DNA of 64,000 nucleotides, from assembly GCA_003490145.1 (NCBI GenBank), contig QULQ01000010.1:1-64000 (forward strand), written 5' to 3'. The notes beneath the pieces were generated by a model. That model saw nothing but the letters and a program-made list of their open reading frames with translations, had not been told where the DNA came from and did not search any database. This DNA comes from Lachnospiraceae bacterium OM04-12BH (lineage in GTDB: Bacteria > Bacillota > Clostridia > Lachnospirales > Lachnospiraceae). The position numbers were made by a program, and so were the translations under genes. Shown in pieces: positions 61,091 to 64,000 of this stretch. Within the stretch, counting starts at the first letter, position 1; each line of letters opens with the position of its first letter.

Positions 61091-62414
61091 ATGAACAGAT
61101 TCAGACAACTTGCAGCAAAAATGGCCACTATTTTACTGTCTACAGTGCCCTTGCTTACAGCAGCAGTTCCCCTTTCCGCACAGGCTGCAGAAGATACTGA
61201 AAAGACCGTCCGGGTTGGTTATGTGAATGCCCTCAACTACGAAGAAGGGGGCGAAGGTGAATATAAAAGCGGTGCCGGATATGAATATCTCCAGAAGATA
61301 TCTTATCTGACAGGCTGGAATTACGAATATGTCTATGCTTCTTTTTCAGAATGTTATACCATGCTGGCTAATGGAGAAATCGATCTGTTCGGTAACGTTT
61401 CCTACACTCCTGAGCGGGCAGAGCTCTGACTATCTGCTATCCCTGATCAATGATGTACTGGACATCAGCCGTATCGAGAGTGGAAATATCTCCTATGATC
61501 CGGAACCGGTCAATATTACTGCCGTTACAGACTCTGTACTGGATATCACCCACGGCTTTACTATCAACCGTGATCTGCAACTTATCGTACACCGGGATGA
61601 ACCGGAAACCCATTATGTGTTGGCTGACGAAGTAAGGCTTCGTGAGATCCTGATCAATATCATAAGCAATGCCGTAAAATTCACCCATGATGGTGGACGC
61701 ATTACTTTTGAAACCTTCCGTAAACCCGGAACTGCCCCGGACAATATCATATTCGGGTACCGTATTTCTGATACCGGCATCGGCATGAGTAAAGAATTCG
61801 CTTCTCATATTTTTGATGAATTTTCACAGGAAAACTCCGGTGCAAGAACACAATATCAGGGAACCGGCCTTGGCATGGCTATTACCAAACGATATGTGGA
61901 ACTGATGGGCGGTACCATTACCGTAGAAAGCACTAAGGGCAAAGGTACAACCTTCACCGTGGAGCTTCCTTTAACTCTAGCAGACCCTATTGAAAAAAGG
62001 GAAGCGTATACGGCTCCTGTCCAGAAAAGAACAACTGATCTTCACGTACTCATGGCAGAAGACAATGATCTGAATGCTGAAATCGCAACTATGCTGCTGG
62101 AAGATGAAGGTATGCATGTGACAAGGGCAGCAGACGGCTGTGAGGTAGTGGAAATGTTTAAAAGTCATCCTGCCAGTACCTATGATGTGATATTAATGGA
62201 CATTATGATGCCCGTTATGAACGGTTATGAAGCAACACAGGCGATCCGTAACATGAACCGTCCTGATGCAGGGAAGGTACAGATCGTTGCCATGACGGCC
62301 AATGCCTTTGCAGAAGATGTTGTGAAATGTAAAGAGGCCGGGATGGACAGCCATCTGCCGAAGCCCTTTAAGGCTGATCAACTGATAGCATCCATCATCG
62401 CCCCTAAAAATTAG
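61091..62414 (+). pseudogene. Hybrid sensor kinase with large internal deletion
   Basis: The 5' part (ATG 61091, signal peptide LLTAAVPLSAQAAE) codes for the start of a periplasmic-type solute-binding sensor (TVRVGYVNALNYEEGGEGEY, YEYLQKISYLTGWNYEYVY, GEIDLFGNVSYTPERAEL) and stops at 61429. In another frame, from about 61425, the end of a histidine-kinase dimerisation domain starts abruptly (LLSLINDVLDISRIESGN), followed by an intact ATPase domain (ISNAVKFTHDGG, SDTGIGMSKEF, GTGLGMAITKRYVELM) and a receiver (MAEDNDLNAEIATMLL, VILMDIMMPVMNG). The H-box His and probably several hundred residues are missing. It cannot autophosphorylate. Confidence 0.85.
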
Positions 62415-62445
62415 AATATTATATTAATCTAAGTATAAAAAAGGG

Positions 62446-63255
62446 TTACAGCTGCTCAATAAATGCCTGCGCAAGCTGAATCCATACCGTAGTTTCCGGC
62501 TGCAGATTCTCCTCACAGGAGCAGGTGAACCGGTTTCCAAGTCCAAGACCATGAGCCCCCTTCGGGAATATATGTAACTCTACCGGAACCTTTGCCTTGC
62601 AGAGTGCAGTTGCAAATAACATAGAGTTTTCCACAGGAACCAGTCCGTCCGTAAAGGTATGCCACAGAAATGTGGGTGGTGTATCTTTGGTAACCTGATT
62701 TTCCAGAGACATTTTCGCTGAAAGTGTCTCTTCTTTATTTCCAAGAAGTGCACGGAAGGAATCCCTGTGTGCAAATTCTCCGGAAGTGATCACCGGATAG
62801 CTGAGGATCAGACCGTTTGGTTTTAACAGACTTTCATCCCCGCCAGCCACTTCATTTACCAGAAATTCACTGTTCCAGAAGCAGCCAAGACTGGCTGCCA
62901 GATGTCCTCCTGCTGAGGATCCCTGCACCAGAATTTTATTCGGGTCAATATGCCACTCTTTCACGTGCTTACGGATCGTTACCATGGCGCTTGCCAGCTC
63001 CAGAAGTGCAGCCGGATATCTCGCCGGTGCCACACTGTAATTCAGAACCGCCGCATGGTATCCCATGGCATTGAACTGCATGGCAATAGGCTCTCCTTCC
63101 CGTACGGATATATTTTCATAACCGCCGCCCGGGCAGATCAGTACAAGCGGCCGCTCCGTGAAAACATAACAGTCCTCATAGTCCAGAATATAAGTGGTCA
63201 GCGTGGGAGTCCCAATACTGCCTTCTACTGTCATATCGATTGTTTCGTGTATCAT
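62446..63255 (-). CDS. Alpha/beta hydrolase, acetyl-esterase type
   Basis: This 269-residue hydrolase of the BD-FAE/esterase-lipase group has the oxyanion-hole motif LICPGGGYENIS near 39, the nucleophile elbow VQGSSAGGHLAASLG near 110, Asp in HTFTDGLVPVEN near 206 and His in PKGAHGLGLG near 236. Related enzymes deacetylate xylan or mannan oligosaccharides. There is no signal peptide, so it acts in the cytosol on imported, acetylated sugars. It lies downstream of a GH31 gene on the same strand, separated by a terminator. Confidence 0.9.
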   Translation of the reverse strand: MIHETIDMTVEGSIGTPTLTTYILDYEDCYVFTERPLVLICPGGGYENISVREGEPIAMQFNAMGYHAAVLNYSVAPARYPAALLELASAMVTIRKHVKEWHIDPNKILVQGSSAGGHLAASLGCFWNSEFLVNEVAGGDESLLKPNGLILSYPVITSGEFAHRDSFRALLGNKEETLSAKMSLENQVTKDTPPTFLWHTFTDGLVPVENSMLFATALCKAKVPVELHIFPKGAHGLGLGNRFTCSCEENLQPETTVWIQLAQAFIEQL

Positions 63256-63344
63256 GTGATTCTCCTTTTCTTTTATTCCCTGTCAGATCATGAATCTTCC
63301 ATTCACGATCCGGATTCTTTTTGAATATGCAGGGCAATCAGGAA

Positions 63345-63364
63345 AAGCTGCCCTGCGGCAGCTT
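63345..63364 (-). terminator. Terminator after the GH31 gene
   Basis: An 8-bp stem AAGCTGCC/GGCAGCTT with a 4-base loop. On the minus strand the stem is followed by TTCC, giving TTTTCC. It lies 68 bp past the GH31 stop. Confidence 0.65.
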
Positions 63365-63432
63365 CCCCCAAAAACCATATTCTTTATTTATTCTGCATCA
63401 CTGTCTCATCATTCCTGCCTGTGCAGACTCCT

Positions 63433-64000
63433 TTAGAAAGTAACAGTCAGATCTGCATTTCCGGAGAGGGAAATGACAGTGTCCTTCTTATCAATCTTTA
63501 CTTCACCCTGTGAAACAGAGATTGCGATCACATTTACCAGTCTGATCCTGTAAGCCTTGTCACTCTTTACTGCGATCTGGATCTGATTGCCGTCTCTCTT
63601 TGCTGTCATGGCGATCTCCTCTGTCTTATCCATGCCATAAACGACTGCCTCTGCACTCTTTCCATCCTTCAGTGCATAGAGACGAAGCTCTGCGCCATCA
63701 CCATAATCATAATCAGGCTTATCATCATGTGCGCCCATTGCTACGATGGAGTTTTCCTTTACCATAAGCGGAATGCTCAGGTAATCACACTTCTCTGTAA
63801 ACCAGCCGCAGCCTTCCTTTTCTTCTCCTGTAAAGAAGTCTGTCCAGGTTCCCTTCGGCAGATAATACTCTGCAAGGCTCTGGTCATTAAAGACTGGCGC
63901 TACTAACAGGTTATCACCCAGCATATACTGCTTATCTACATAATGACAGGTCTTATCCTCTGTAAATTCCAGCACCATACTTCTCATGGTAGGAACACCG
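63433..64000 (-). CDS. GH31 family glycosidase, C-terminal part (5' end outside window)
   Basis: The frame enters from the right edge and runs to the stop at 63433, giving the last 188 residues or so. MRSMVLEFTEDKTCHYVDKQ, YMLGDNLLVAPVF and LPKGTWTDFFTGEE are typical of the region just after the GH31 catalytic barrel, closest in wording to alpha-xylosidase YicI. YLSIPLMVKENSIVAMG and the beta-sandwich follow. The catalytic Asp residues are outside the window. The enzyme removes alpha-xylose or alpha-glucose; which one cannot be told. Confidence 0.9.
   Translation of the reverse strand, partial: GVPTMRSMVLEFTEDKTCHYVDKQYMLGDNLLVAPVFNDQSLAEYYLPKGTWTDFFTGEEKEGCGWFTEKCDYLSIPLMVKENSIVAMGAHDDKPDYDYGDGAELRLYALKDGKSAEAVVYGMDKTEEIAMTAKRDGNQIQIAVKSDKAYRIRLVNVIAISVSQGEVKIDKKDTVISLSGNADLTVTF

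Overview
The window looks like the chromosome of a Gram-positive, anaerobic, spore-forming gut Firmicute, most probably a Lachnospiraceae member. The signs are BofA and YaaL (sporulation), HydE ([FeFe]-hydrogenase maturation), a GH125/GH113/GH31 glycan repertoire, a flagellin-FliS-DUF6240 cluster, AraC regulators and strong AGGAGG ribosome sites. The species cannot be named from the sequence alone.

Layout. 1-1571: tail of a fucose isomerase gene and a GH125 alpha-mannosidase. 1579-2248: bofA and yaaL, arranged divergently. 2210-6961 (minus): fliS, flagellin and a 1036-residue DUF6240-type protein. 7057-11714 (minus): glgB and a large TPR/acidic/degenerate AAA+ protein. 11853-14764: tRNA-Lys, then tatD-rsmA-hydE. 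14728-18510: AraC regulator, GH113 mannanase and an ABC exporter. 18589-24670: metal exporter, zinc-ribbon membrane protein, M20 peptidase, purine permease, a second TatD, a small hydrolase and SseB.

24678-42987 is an accessory island of about 18 kb lying between sseB and rlmD, composite and heavily decayed. It holds an AbiE toxin-antitoxin pair (toxin frameshifted), AraC plus an MFS transporter, and a long minus-strand TetR-controlled operon: methyltransferase, two broken thiazoline-carboxylate hydrolases, BAAT-like hydrolase, broken AraC, two ABC exporter-fold subunits resembling YbtP/YbtQ, and an ECF S-component scrap. It also holds a truncated XRE regulator, a two-component system with an ABC transporter of the antimicrobial-peptide type, a truncated KilA-N gene and the N-terminus of a serine recombinase. 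At least four genes here and one outside (hybrid sensor kinase, 61 kb) have lost internal segments.

42988-53311 returns to housekeeping genes: rlmD, yhaM, a protease-dead HtrA-like protein, GtrA, tRNA-Pro, a cytidylate-kinase-like protein, an SLC13 transporter, thioredoxin, trmB, a D,D-carboxypeptidase and an exonuclease. 53389-60967 is a distinctive locus: an RND/HlyD-type adaptor, two sugar-type ABC permeases, a solute-binding lipoprotein with an N-terminal propeller-like region, and a divergent OmpR-type two-component system. Three AAGAT repeats spaced 10 bp apart lie in the shared intergenic region. The window ends with a broken hybrid kinase, an esterase and the end of a GH31 gene.

The best candidates for something undescribed are the adaptor/permease/propeller-binding-protein/two-component locus, the pseudo-AAA+ protein upstream of glgB, the DUF6240-flagellin coupling, and the decayed thiazoline-hydrolase/YbtPQ-like operon.
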